This document shows positions 22,550-34,439 of a DNA stretch of 64,000 nucleotides, one piece after another; positions within the stretch are counted from its first letter, which is position 1; each line of letters starts with the position of its first letter. Source of the DNA: Clitopilus passeckerianus. Taxonomy: Eukaryota; Basidiomycota; Agaricomycetes; Agaricales; Entolomataceae. The notes under the pieces were generated by a model. That model was not told the DNA's origin. It saw only the letters and a program-made list of their open reading frames with translations, and searched no databases. The stretch spans positions 124,001 to 188,000 of the forward strand of contig CALYLX010000100.1 of NCBI GenBank assembly GCA_944990035.1, in the 5' to 3' direction. The position numbers and the translations under genes are program-made.

Positions 22550-24069
22550 TCATGACCACACTGCTGATGGTATACGAAGCTCGGACAAAAGCGCCTCCTT
22601 GACCTCGGTTATCGAGGGCCGTTGCTTTGGATCGTGCGACCAGCACCGCGAGAGGAGTGGACATACTCGGTCTACGAGTTCTCGACATCTTATGTCGTCC
22701 GGGCATGAAGGATGTCGGCCTCTCACGAGCACTTCTATGACGACCGCGGCGTCGTGTTGTAGATGATGGAACGGCAAACGGCCAGAGAGTAACTGTGTAA
22801 GCGATAGAACAAGGTCAGATAGGCTCGGGATGCGCTGTGAGGTAAACAACCGACCTCTAACACAAGGCATGCAAACGAATAAACATCGCACTCGGTTCCA
22901 ATGGGGTGCACTGATGGGCGAAGCTTCTCAGGCGCGGTCCATCTGGGACTTCCCGAGAAATGATGCCAGTCCGGTAATGGGTCATGTGCATTCGAGCGAA
23001 TAATCATTGAGCATCCGAAGTCGGCGATGACGGGGTCGCCCCGTTCGTTGACAAGTATATTTGCCTATTGGATCGGTTAGGCTTGAGTCAAGATTACAAC
23101 GACATGTTACGTACTCCTCGACAGTCACCATGGATGATGGACGTCGGCCTCGCATGGAGGTATGCTAGGCCATCAGCAACTTGTGCAAGCTAAGGAATGG
23201 GAGACGATGATGCGTGAGTGGCTGTGTACGAGATAGAGGCCGTCCACGTACGATTTCGACTATTGCGCTGTCGGATAGAGCGTTGGTCGCCATATACTCG
23301 GGCAGCGTGCTGCCCTTCATGAAAGGCGAAACAAGATATAGACAGCCGTCTTGAAAATGAACACCCAGAAACTCTAGGATAGAGGAGTGGGATAGAGATT
23401 TCCATATCTCCGCTTCAAGGAAGAATTTCCAAATCTATAAGGAGATTGAATACAAACGGGCTAAGAGCTGAGAATGCGGTAGCTGACCTTCAGTCCATTA
23501 TCCTGTCGTCCCCATCGGTAGGCTTTCAAAGCGACTGTTGTGCTCGAACCATCGTTCAGGTATCCCCTATGGATATTTGAGAGCGCCGACGTTTTGAATG
23601 GGTGTGGTTGCACGTTCGTGATAGGAGCACACTGTAGGACGGAAGGTATAGCTCTTGATCTTGACCACATTTGAGCGATGAGTTCGGCCCTAGACAAGAG
23701 ATCGTAGCTTCTACTCTTGCAACTTAGCTGGAGATTCCGTCAGGAAACACGGGCACACTACTTGCGGCATAAGACGCACCTCATACAACTGATCCACGCA
23801 GTACTGAACTTCGTCTCCGTTCCATCTTCGAATATGATTGGGCAATGGCTCATAGTCCTGTTTTGTATTCATTGTTGAGTAATTAGGTGCGAAGGAGTTG
23901 AAATTAACCCTACCAGATTCTTCGCTAATAGGAACTGCTGTAGTGTTAGCTTTTTGGTATCAACCGAGTAGCAACTCTTTCCGCTCACCCGTATGAGCTC
24001 TGAACCTGGATAGAGGTTGTGTTGCGCAATAATACGGCTTGACTCCTCAGGAGCCTCAACAATGGACAT
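22550..24069 (-). CDS. TKL-like protein kinase, 1 of a head-to-head pair
   Basis: Start MSIVEAPEESSRIIAQHN at 24069. Splicing passes DYEPLPNHIRRWNGDEVQYCVDQL and a linker into the kinase domain. There, SNIHRGYLNDGSSTTVALKAYR is a weak glycine loop with the VALK lysine, and EAEIWKSLSHSSILEFLGV is helix C. The catalytic loop is SIIHGDCRGANILVN, with Lys of the usual HxDLKxxN replaced by Arg. ADFGCSM, SPRWTAPEKL and SFACLVLEV follow, then LSRCWSHDPKQRPSITEVKEALLSELR, with the stop at 22550. The DFG is intact and HRD is HGD, as is common in mushroom TKL-like kinases. It is probably active but loop-degenerate. It shares a roughly 495-bp upstream region with the kinase at 24565. Confidence 0.82.
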
Positions 24070-24564
24070 CTCGAGAATATGACTCGGCTTGAGAACGGTG
24101 TGTTCAGTGACACGGGGGTGAGGAGGAGGAAGTGCAAGATATTACGAATGGGTCCCCTAATTGCATTCGCTCAATCCGTGGAACATTCATTCGCGTGACT
24201 TTCTCGCGGCCAAACAGCACAGGTATCGGCCTACCGAGTGAATTAAATGGCCAGTAACCGCGTTGTAGCCGCAGAATGGGACCATAGACCTGGCTTCATT
24301 GCACCATAGAAGGAAGAAAAGCAGTTAATCGAGGCGATGCTTCACAGCGATAGCTGAAGTAGAACCAGGTAAATCCTGTGTCATGGCCTCCGTTAAGGTA
24401 GGATTGGCGTACGTAAGCAGTACTCCTGACGCTTTCTTGTTAGCGCTCAACACACCGCCTCCATCGCTACCGGATGGAAGCTGTTCCAAGCAAATCATGT
24501 CGCTTTCATCGGGATATTCCAACTCTTACACTCTTTCTCTCATCATCGACGGTACCCTACTATC
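24070..24564. promoter_or_regulatory. Shared divergent promoter region of two kinases
   Basis: The only space between two head-to-head kinase genes. A minus-strand frame at 24325-24522 of 65 codons is open here but has no family resemblance; I treat the region as regulatory by position. Confidence 0.4.
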
Positions 24565-25854
24565 ATGGACGACGCTCCTCCGTTACTGAGCACTTCGAAG
24601 CACGTCCGTTTCGCGGCCCAGCCAGTCTTATACAATGAGGGGTCCTCCTTCGCACGCAGCTGCGACTTTGGAATGGCTACCTTCACCAACGCTTGTCTCC
24701 CCAGCCGTTCTCCCTATGGATTGGCTTTCACCCGTTCGCTTGATGGGCGGACTGATGCAGCGCCATTGTGTCCCTGGGATACTATTGCTGCCCAACCGCA
24801 AGAGTCCCCGCTATCTGGAGGCTTCGGCACGGTGTATAAGGGCAACTTCAAAGACAAGACCGTTGCTATTAAACGTGTGATGACGTCCGCTGCTGCGTCG
24901 TCCTCATCCTCCGCCCTGGTCAGGACTTTCTTCGAATACTATTTGCTCATGCTAACTTTTCAATACAGTCTCGTGAAATCGATATACTGAGAAGCCTTTC
25001 TCATCCGAATGTGCTTCCATACTACTATGGGGCCGAGATCTACGATGGTGGGGTAATGCCCTGGGCGGAGAACAGGAGGATTGACAGTTATTTAAGAAGA
25101 AACCCAGAGGTCAATCGACTGGAAATTGTACGTCGTTCGTTATTTCTCCGAGCACCGACTATGACAATCACCCGCCCAGCTTCAATCTATTGCGGAAGGA
25201 TTGCATTACCTCCACGCGAACAACGTTATTCATGGCGATCTCAAACCAGTAAGCCCTTCCACAAGATGACATTTGCAATTTGCTAATGGTTTCTAGGCCA
25301 ATGTCTTGATATCAGATAGCGGGGTCCCTCAGCTGTCCAACTTCGGCTTGTCGAGCGATGCTTCGTTGCTGGAGATGAATGGGAGCCCGGAGGAAATGGG
25401 CAGCATTCGCTACATGGCCCCAGAGCTGGTGCTCTATCAAGAAAAGCCCACGAAAGCGAGCGATGTCTTTTCGTGGGCTAGTACCTGTTACGAGGTTTTT
25501 TCCTTTTCATCTCACAACATCCCTACTGGTCTGACTGATAACATTTCAAGATTCTGACAAACATCATGCCATATGCATCCACTATGTCTACCTCGGACAT
25601 TATCCTCGCGTTCTACAATGGGGAAGCCCCATACGACGGGATGAAACCACTCATGAACGGCCATTTAAACGGGTTAGCGATATGGGGGTTGATGGTAGCG
25701 AGTTGGATCATGGATCCCGGGTTACGTCCGAATATGCAGACGATCCTGGTCAATTTGCAAAAGGTACGGACAGTCAATGATGCGACACACAGGTGGGCTA
25801 ACCCTTGCGCTATAGCATCTCAAAGCCTCCGAGGGGAAAATAGCGCACCTTTGA
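24565..25854 (+). CDS. TKL-like kinase with NFG in place of DFG (possible pseudokinase)
   Basis: Start MDDAPPLLSTSKHVRF at 24565. The kinase domain begins near residue 78: PLSGGFGTVYKGNFKDKTVAIKRV (good glycine loop, VAIK lysine), then REIDILRSLSHPNVLPYYYG after an intron starting at 24919. The usual hinge strand is reduced (GGVMPWAENRRIDSYL). Catalytic loop NNVIHGDLKPANVLISD spans another intron. The metal-binding motif reads QLSNFGLSS, Asn for the DFG Asp. GSIRYMAPELVLYQEKPTKASDVFSWAS, IMDPGLRPNMQTILVNLQK and a final exon ending at 25852-25854 follow. Loss of the DFG Asp usually cripples phosphotransfer, so it may regulate its divergent neighbour, which is inference. Confidence 0.82.
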
Positions 25855-26996
25855 TCGAATTAAGACAAATCTTCAGAAAAGGGATTCGTCTTAATTCCAT
25901 CGCAGGTTCGCTTTTCTCCCCACTGTCTGCTTCCCAGTCGTACCGCCTCGCGATACCTATCGTCTTTGCGTACTTACCTGTAATTTACAAATGCCGCATT
26001 CCGAGTCCTCTCGTATCTATCTGCATACGCGAATTTCTTTTAATTGTAGAATCTGTCTTACTCTCATTTGCTGTACTATGTCGTATCGAACTGAATCAGA
26101 GGGATCTCCCGTCGTGTCTACAAACCATGAGACAACTTTTGACTCTGGTGAGCTTCGTCCATGGACTTCCTTTGCTCCAACCCTCGTGTAGGTTGCGTGT
26201 AGGTCCTACCCGCCAAGGCAGTTCGAAGCCAAAGTAACGTTCTTGGACCCGCGTATGCCGCCCTCCGCAGTCGTCATGAGTCTGAATCAAACGAATCGTA
26301 CTGGTCATTTGGCCAACCTTCCGTTAAATGAATTCAATTCAGTGCCACCACTCCGAATGGCGTGATTGATATGTAGATATTGAAGTTGTGCTCAAGATAT
26401 ATCTGCATCCTCGCTGCTTTAGACCAGTCTTCGTTGAGGACTCGAAATGAAGGGTTGTTCTGAGTGCTCCACACGACCACGATGCAATGAGCATCCTTTC
26501 AACGACCTTACCGAACAGGGTAGGCCAAGATATTAATACCCGGAGATCAGTCGCGTCTGACCGGAGGAAGCAGCCAAAAATAGCCAGGTCGGACGCGATC
26601 TGTCAGCTTGTTTGGTTCCGCTTGCCTTCGCCAATGAGAAATCACATTGGTAAACTTTAGCGACGCGTTCTCGCTGTCGACGACGGCTTGACCAAGGTTC
26701 TCCTCCGCGCTATCAAAAGCTCTTTCTCGCTCCTCTTCGTTCTAAAAAATGCACTGGCACTAATTATTAACCTCTCGTAAGGAATGGAGCATCTTTGAAC
26801 CCCGGAACTTCTCGAATTAGGTGCGTCGTCGGATTTTGACAGGCGATTGGCAGTTCGTGCGAACTGATCGCCTGAACCGAACAAGGGCTTTAGAGTCGTT
26901 CGTTTGACCCCGGTGGACCCTTCGTTTAGACGCCGAGCCACAAAATGGTAAGCTGACGACTCTTCGGTCCCTCGTGCTTGTTTCTTAACCACCACC
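25855..26996. other. Intergenic region, no gene seen
   Basis: About 1.1 kb between the second kinase and the DUF2235 gene. One ACGCGT is near 26662. No family-level coding signal or repeat is seen. Confidence 0.5.
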
Positions 26997-29184
26997 ATGA
27001 CCAGCAGCCACGTCCAGGAAGCCTCATACATCTCTGCGCTAAGCACTGCGCCTACGCTCACCTACAGCCCGACGGCGTCAGCGTTCACCAACACTGACCC
27101 AGAGAAGGCGTCGCAGCAGGCTCAGGTACCAGTGCCGCCAATAATTCCAGAGACCCATCCATACAGGACTCTTGTTCTATGTTTCGATGGGACGGGTGAT
27201 CAGTGAGTATATGCGCTTTTTGACCTCTTTTTTCCGATGCTGATGGTTGGTTTTCAGGTTCGATTCAGACGTCAGCCCTTCTTTTTCACCTTCGAGTGGT
27301 CTGTGCGCTAACAATGAAATAGAACTCAAATATTGTCGAACTTTTCACAATGCTGAGGAAGGATGACCAGACTCAGCAGATGGTCTACTACCAGGTTCGG
27401 CTCTCCGCCATTGGTTCTCAGCGTATGCTCACATCCAAGTTAGGCTGGCATTGGTACATACGTTTGGCCGAAGGTTGCCACACCTTTCGCTACCAAAATA
27501 TCCAAGGTATAACATCCGTCGCCCTTTCATCACAAACTCGTGCTAACTCGAAACGCCAGGCCTTGGATGAGGCTATTGCATGGAACTTGGATGCTCACGT
27601 CATGGGTATGACACCAGTAATAATTTCTTTAACCTTGCCTTCTCACAAACTGTTCCGCCAGACGGCTACGTCTTTTTGATGCAAAACTGTATGCGTCTTC
27701 TAACTGGAATGCTAGATTTGGCTCCTGACACGTTCATTTTTGCAGATAAGGCCGGTGACAAAATTTGCATTTTTGGGTTTTCTCGAGGCGCATATACCGC
27801 GCGCAGCTTGGCTGGTATGATCCACAAGGTACAATACTCGTCCACGTCCCTAAACTCTCAACTGATCGTTCTACTTTAGGTCGGCTTGCTTCCGGCCTGC
27901 AACCACCAGCAAGTTCCTTTTGCGTACAAGATGTACACCAAGATCGGCGAAGTTGGCTGGGCCCAGTCCAACGCCTTCAAGAAGGCATTCTCTGTCGACG
28001 TCCCTATCGAATTCCTTGGCGTATGGTGAGAACCCCGTTGACCTTGCTTGAACCCTTGCTAACGTCTTGTTATCTTCAAGGGACACTGTCAACTCTGTCG
28101 GCCTTCTTCCCAAACGCCTCCCTTTCACGACCTCCAACACCATCGTCAAGACCTTCCGACATGCTGTCTCCCTTGACGAACGTCGTGCCAAGTTCAAAGC
28201 CAACTTGTGGAACCGTCCCGACGAACACGAGAAAGAACTTGGAGTTGAAGGCCAGAAACCCATCTACCACCACAACAGCGTGGACGAAGCCATGCTAAAG
28301 CAGGAGCACGAGCATGATCACAGGCCAGCACCTAAGAAGAACGGCTCGTCTGGGCTGCTGGACAGGTTTGGCGACGGCAAACCGAAGCCAACGCAGCAGG
28401 AAATGGAGCACAAGTACTCTGGCACGGCGGAGAAAAAAACTGACATTGAGGAGGTAAGCTCTCTCCCAACCCTCACGTTAACTGTTTGCTGAGTTCCTTC
28501 ATCGTTTAGGTCTGGTTCGCTGGCTGTCACTGCGGTATGTCTACTTGTCCCTGAGCATCCTACCAAACTAACATGTATCTGCTAGACGTCGGAGGTGGCT
28601 CTGTGTCGAACGAAACCCCACACAGCCTTGCCCGTATCCCTCTCCGCTGGATGATCCGCGAATGCTTCAAGGCAAAGTCAGGCATCATGTTCTCATCTGA
28701 GGCTATTCGCAAGTGCGGCATCGACCCTGCCTCCCTATACCCCATTGTCCAAAAACGTCCAGAAGCCCTTCCCGTCAATGGGATGAAGATCCAGAAGACA
28801 CCTTCAACCTCTATCTTCAGTAGGAAACCCAAGGAGGCCGCACCTTCTTCTCCCTGCACCACGGAGGAAGAGCACGAGCTGCATGACGCACTCTCTCCCA
28901 AGTTCGACCAGCTTGCTCTCGTCAAGAAGTGGTGGATCCTGGAAATCTGGCCCGTGAAGCAGAGGTACCAGAAGGGAGACAAGACCTGGGTGAGGTTCTG
29001 GGCGTCGAACATGGGCAGCCCGAGGTTCATCCCGAAGCAGAAGAGCCGTGTTATCAAGGTGCATAGGAGTGTGAGGATGAGGATGGAGGCGGAGAAGGAG
29101 TGGAGTAAGACCGGCAAGAAGTATAAGCCCAAGGCTGACTTCAGGAATGCGCTCAGCGTTGGGCACATTGAGTGGGTTGACTGA
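26997..29184 (+). CDS. DUF2235 alpha/beta-hydrolase (Tle1-like catalytic domain)
   Basis: Start MTSSHVQEASYISALS at 26997, followed by a low-complexity lead. The hydrolase signature then appears: YRTLVLCFDGTGDQ (first strand), NSNIVELFTML, KICIFGFSRGAYTARSLAGMI (GxSxG nucleophile elbow, Ser in GFSRG), VDVPIEFLGVWDTVNSVG (acid Asp) and VWFAGCHCDVGGG (His near the end). At least six short introns interrupt the first half. The C-terminal part (WWILEIWPVKQRY, FRNALSVGHIEWVD) completes the usual fungal DUF2235 form, with the stop at 29184. A charged insert near 28300-28440 (EHEHDHRPAPKKNGSSG) separates Asp and His. The family includes bacterial phospholipase effectors; the fungal substrate is unknown. 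Confidence 0.9.
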
Positions 29185-30051
29185 GGGGGATGGAGAAACC
29201 CTGCTTTCTCGACTTTCTCATCTTGTTGTGCTTCGGCAAAGATACCTGTTTTGTGATTTTACCCTATGCACTATGATAATCATGAGCTTTATGACAACAT
29301 CCATGAATCCTTGAAATTGAAGTTGTTTCATGTCGGCACTCAAACCTGTGTCCTCGTTGCGCCGTGATCAATATCTCTTTTTGACGTCCTCAACCGGTGT
29401 CATTATGGCGTAGTGATGCCTTTCATATATTCGTTCGTTGTCAACCGACGAACGAGCTGCTTCCCTCAACAACTACTATTCACGGCGGACGATATTGCGC
29501 TGCGTGGTTCCCAAGCCGGATTACAACACCACGCTTCTAACTAAAGGGCTTGAGCCAACCAACAGAGAGTACAGTGGCATCAGGTTCACGCCTGTCAGGG
29601 CAGGTCGACTGACTCATACTCCATCATGCTAGGATCTGAAAACAAGGAAACGAACGCGTCGGCTCCGTTGAACATATACATATACCTTACAGACCTCGCG
29701 TTCTCTGTTAATATCCCTGACCCCGTTCAATTGAGGCAGCATGCGAGATACACGCCTCGCAGCATTCTGTTCCTCGTTTTTGGATCCTACATATTCTCGC
29801 AACGACCCTTTCTACCAACTCCACATATCCCTCGATTTTGCAGGTGCAAGAGAGAAATACGATGGAATTAACCTAATGATCCTCCAGAGCGAGAGCACCG
29901 GTTTATCAGTGAGCATCCCAGGTGTTTGAATATATTGACCTAAGCCGACCATGGCTTTGCTTTCCCTCAGAGCCTATACGAGGGACTCAGGCCTCCATCG
30001 CGTCTCCGCTCATTCTTAAGGAGCCGAAAGCAGTCAAAATACAATCCAAGC
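29185..30051. other. Intergenic region, no gene seen
   Basis: It separates two plus-strand genes. ACGCGTC is near 29655, about 400 bp upstream of the F-box-like gene. Nothing else is supported. Confidence 0.45.
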
Positions 30052-31632
30052 ATGCATTCGATTTTGCCCCTTGTCCTTGAGCAACATCCCACCGGCTCGA
30101 ATTGGAGGAGGCCCTTGGCACTTCGTGTTCTGCCACTTACATTCTGCCTAGGTTCAGACGATCGCCTGACTGTGTATGATGGTACACATCTGTTCGGCCC
30201 CAACGTTCCATGCCTATCTCTACGACTGTTACCCGAACGTTCTCCAAAGAGCGTTTGGGATAGTTTTGAAGCACCAGTTGAGGAAAATGTCTATATCATT
30301 CGCCTCGCTCCCCTTGATCAGTCTTCTCAACCTCTTTCGATTCCACCCATACCGCCCGACGTTCTGGAAATCATCCTCAGTTATGCTTTTGGCGGGCCAT
30401 TGCGACAGAAAAGCACTACCTGGCCCTCTCGTCTCCTATCCTATGCGTTAGTGAACAGGGAATGGCGTTTGTCGTGACTCAGATCTTCTGGAGCTGGTTC
30501 AGAAGGCGCGAATACTTCCCTCGCCCCCACACCCTCAGCCGATTATACATACTGACCAGCATGGTGACTAATCTCGTCCTGAGGGATGAAGTCAATTCAC
30601 AACTGGACACCTTCGATATGACTTGTACCCCAAATAAAACCGTCGGGCCAGAATTGCTCACGTACTCTAAAGCCTTCATCGCCGTGGCGAAGAATCTCAT
30701 GGGGCTATCCCTCAGTGCGGAACTATTTTATGCATCAATGGACAGCTTGCGGTATATGGAGCGGCTAGAGCTCAGGAGCAGGCCGAAGATACGAACAGCT
30801 CCGGTCCCATCTTTCGCCGACATTTTGGAATGCATCAATGAATGGAGGGAGTTGCGATCCTTGGTGATCAACCTTGCCCATTTGAGGGACGCCGACAGGT
30901 GAGCAAAATGTCACCATCATCAGAGTATTTTCTGCAAGTTCTCTAGTTCACAGCGTTTCCCGGTATGTGATGAATTGTTCATAGCAAGTTAGAGGGTACA
31001 GCCTAACTGCCTCACAGTATCCAAGAGGAAAGTCTGCAAGTTATCGACTCGAGAGGCTTGACCTTTGTTGCGGAGTTCTCTCAGAAGGCCAACTTTGCCA
31101 TCTGGTCTCTAACTCGTCACCACATCGACTACAATCATTATGCCTCTATGAAGTGGATGGTCTAACCAACGACGACATGTGGTCCCTACTAGAGACTTGT
31201 CGGGAAACTCTGGAAACTTTAGAGGTCGAGAACTGCACCATGGTGGAGCGATCCGGTGCGGTCCACCCAACAGAGCCTGCACTTGATGCTTTCGTGAGTT
31301 CGATGGGGAGGTTGAGAACCGCCACCGTTGGTGGGGAGATGATGTCCTCGTTGACGATTGTTCGGAAGCCCAAGTCCACGGCGTCGGGTGATCTCAAGTC
31401 GAGACTGACCCTACTCTCCGGGTATGACAATGTGTTTGGTCAATGCAGTAACATCGGAGAGAACGGACACACAGAAAATGTCCTCTTCAGTACCATTAGA
31501 GGGTGTGGCTGGGATGAGCTGATCCTACATTGCTCGCCTCCGAGCGCACTACTAGCGCAAGAGGCTCAGCAGGTGGCAAGGGAAGCTGGAGTAATTTTAC
31601 ACTGGACACCCGAGGACCAATATGTACCGTAG
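30052..31632 (+). CDS. F-box/LRR-like protein with an apparent reading-frame break
   Basis: The N-terminal part carries SIPPIPPDVLEIILSYAFGGPLRQ...LLSYALVNREWRLS, a divergent F-box, and then a TGA at 30475-30477. The conserved continuation VTQIFWSWFRRREYFPRP is in another frame. Either one base is missing near 30466-30475, or a GT..AG intron of only 32 nt (30451-30482) is used. After an intron following DAD near 30900, the model resumes with YPRGKSASYRLERLDLCCG and LQSLCLYEVDGLTNDDMWSLLETCRETLETLEVENC, typical of mushroom F-box/LRR tails. The stop is at 31632. The start at 30052 is uncertain; an ATG at 30177 is another choice. It may be a pseudogene. Confidence 0.6.
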
Positions 31633-32473
31633 CCTGTGCAATTGAACCTTAAGTGGGTCCTAACACCTGAGACTAATTTCCGAGACGTAGCGCCCCAAAA
31701 ATGCACGCATGCAAAGGATTCGGAACCCAATTGTGGTTTACAGCACCAAGTTGGGTAAACGGGCGATCGGGAATTTCTTTGGATCGAAGGCAGTTGACTG
31801 ATGTGAAAGAGTTTTGAGTTGACTTCGGTTGTCTTTGACGGCAAGTTCGGGGGTTAGGAGATAACACTCCCTTACTATACACTGCAGCAGCCATATGGCT
31901 TCAAACTAATCAGAGCTTCTGAGGCCCCGCATACCCAATTAGCCACGCGATCGTAGCCCCACATATTCAAATTCCTAGCTTGAGAGCGGTTTGTAGAAGG
32001 CCCAAGAAGTTCCACTGCCATTTCGCGATTGGAAGGTGGCTGACTAATCCTATCCACCTTGACAGAACATCAATGAATCTCAGGCTGATCACTGCCACAT
32101 GCATTCGTTTCTCCATTAGCCTCAACCATGGCCGACAGAAGGTCGCCTGGAAACGCCTCTTGTTCGTTGTACAGACGCATCTAAGCCCAATCAGAAGAAA
32201 AGCCGTTGAAAGGACATTGCACCAGTTATCAAGGCATTGTTACCTGGGGAAAGTTATCGCCTGCTATTGTGCTGGGCGTCTACGTGGACATCAGCCGATC
32301 CGGAAGGCTGTCCGTGATAATTCTAGTGCCATCGTCCATCTTGGCGAAGCCCACCGAGGGCCCACAACCTGCCTCGCACTGTGAGTCCCTTCTTGTCTTC
32401 TCATCACTGGTATCTAGAGAAAGAGGGCCATTCCTGCTCTCTATTGTAGATCTCCATTGCGATCGCCCAAACG
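31633..32473. other. Intergenic region, no gene seen
   Basis: About 840 bp upstream of the MLKL-like gene. Open frames at 31980-32384 and 32206-32586 lack any recognisable domain. Confidence 0.45.
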
Positions 32474-34439
32474 ATGGCACAACAACGACCCCAGCAACGA
32501 TTACCAATGGCCCAACCTGTAGAACATATCAGGCAAGATGCGCCAAATCAAAGCCCAGGATTGCGCCGATACTACGAATCTCCTGAAGATCGAAAGAAGT
32601 TTAGAGAGAAAGTTGAAAAAGGAATCGGTATGGGTACGGATGCGCTGGACACAGTTGCTGCCGTCATGGTCAACATTGGAAAGGTTACGAGGGTTCCATA
32701 TCTCGCAGAGAGTGCTGGATTGGTGGTAGCGCTTGTCGATATTGTGAACGTGCGTCGTCGTGTTTGGCTATCCTCGAGTAGTATTGACCTGGTAAAATCA
32801 ACAGAACATGAAAAGTAATAAGGCAAAATTCCGATATCTCGCTGAGCGAACCGGCAAAATCGTCTCAATTATTTTCCATGAAATGCACGAGAAGGATCGA
32901 CTGATGAGCGACGATCTCAAGCTGAAATTGGCTTCCATGCATTCGTAAGGGCCTAATGCATTCTTCATTCGGATGTTGAACGTTGATATTTGCACCCTTA
33001 GTCAGTTACAACAGATATTGGAGTTCGCCATGAAGAAGCCGGATGAAGCCAGGTGGCGTCGGGCCATTGGACGCAAGCCGGACGCAGATGCCATTGCAGA
33101 ATACGAGAGGAGACTAGATCAAGCTCTCAATGAATTCAACGTCAGTCTTCGTGCCCGTGTTTCCCCATACGGGATCTAACATGCTGTTACAGTTCCAAAA
33201 TCAAATCAACCAGACTGCCCTCATAGAATGGATGGCTAAGAAGATGGCAGGAACTGACGATCGTACTGAAGATTCGCACATTCGGATGGTGACGAATGCC
33301 ATGGATGGGCTGTCATTGGACCGAGAGACGATTGAGAGGGAGAAGAGAGAATTAGCAGAAGCAAGAGAACGAGCTCGGCGCGAACAAGAAGAGGCGGATC
33401 GGGAGGCTGCTGAGCGGAGAGCGCGCGAAGATGCAGAGTGGCAAGCGAAACGACAGGCTGAAGAATTGGTGGAACATCTGAGGAAGGAGAAGGAGAAACG
33501 GGATCGAGAGGTTGCTGCGAAAGCTGAGGCAGAAAGACGTAGAAAGGAGCGGGAGGATTGGGAGGCTGAGCGAAAGGCCGCAGATGAACGAGCCGAGGCT
33601 GAGAGGTTGAAACGAGAGCAGCAGGAAGCAGATGAGAGGGACAGGATCCGATACGCTGAGTTGACGATTAAGCTGAAGGAGGAAAGGCTGAAGAAGGCCG
33701 CGGCGGAGCAAGCTGCACATGACGAAATGGTACGACTCGGCGAAAAGACTTGGGCCCAGTTGGTGCAGAAAGAGGAGGGAAAGAAAGCCAAGCAGCGAGC
33801 ACAGGAAGCCAGGGAGCATGAGGAAAGAATAGAACGTCTACGTCAGGAAGAGCAGAGGGCAATAGAGGCGGACAAGAGGCGAAAAGAAGCTGAAGAGGCC
33901 AGACAACAGAAAGAGGAGGCTGAACGGCGACGACGCGCAAGAGCATCACAGTCTAGCCTGCGGCCCCCGGAGTCCAATGCACGACCCCATCGGCACTCCT
34001 GGAACTCTTCTTCGCAGCAAGACTACTCTTCCCCTCCCCCATGCGACAAGAACCCTTTCCGACGGACACCTGTGCAGTCACCTGATCCCTACTTAAACGA
34101 TCCTCACGGAGACGATGGCTGTGATGCCCCTCCACCTCCTCGCCGCCCAGCGAGGCGAAATCAGGACTATTATCCAGAAGAGATACCGGCTTTCTCGCCT
34201 TCACCTCCGCTATACGGCCCAGAAGCAGGACGCCAATTTCTACCAGCATTCTCACCTTCGCCTCCTCTATACGGCCCTGGAGTAGGGCGCCAATTTCTTA
34301 ACTCGGGCAATAGCTCCAGCACATACATCTCTGGCTCGTTCAATGACAACTCTGTCGTGTATGGTAAGTTGGGGTGGCCATCTCTGTCATGCCAAGCTTA
34401 CCAGAGTCGTTTTCAGGGAGTTCGAGGCGGCACTACTAG
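32474..34439 (+). CDS. MLKL-N-terminal-like helical bundle plus long coiled coil, Asn-rich end (paralogue 1)
   Basis: Start MAQQRPQQRLPMAQPVEH at 32474. Exons join to a helical domain at residues about 50-180: ALDTVAAVMVNIGKVTRVPYLAES, AGLVVALVDIVNNMKSNKAKFRYLAERTGKIV, LASMHSQLQQILEFAMKKPDEARWRRAIGRK and AIAEYERRLDQALNEFN. This order (VPYL, N-K-x-x-x-x-x-LAER, WxRxxx, RLDxAL) matches the MLKL_NTD/HeLo-type bundle common in mushroom proteins. A Glu/Arg/Lys/Ala coiled coil of roughly 220 residues follows, then a Pro/Ser linker with DKNPFRR and a duplicated 19-residue unit. The tail TYISGSFNDNSVVYG precedes a last intron (34364-34416) and SSRRHY, with the stop at 34437-34439. The domain suggests membrane or cell-death signalling, which is inference. 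Confidence 0.75.
34189..34299 (+). repeat. Tandem duplication of a 57-bp coding unit
   Basis: Two consecutive copies encode AFSPSPPLYGPEAGRQFLP and AFSPSPPLYGPGVGRQFL within the Pro-rich linker of the coiled-coil protein. Copies differ at few residues, so the duplication is recent on the scale of this gene. Confidence 0.85.

Noticed and set aside
24325..24522. Minus-strand 65-codon frame between the two kinases
   Set aside because: Isolated, no domain, and the plus strand is equally open here; more likely part of the divergent promoter.
33201..33791. Long minus-strand frames opposite the coiled coils (33201-33791 and 35816-36358)
   Set aside because: Ser/Leu/Phe-rich antisense shadows of Glu/Lys/Arg-rich coiled-coil codons.
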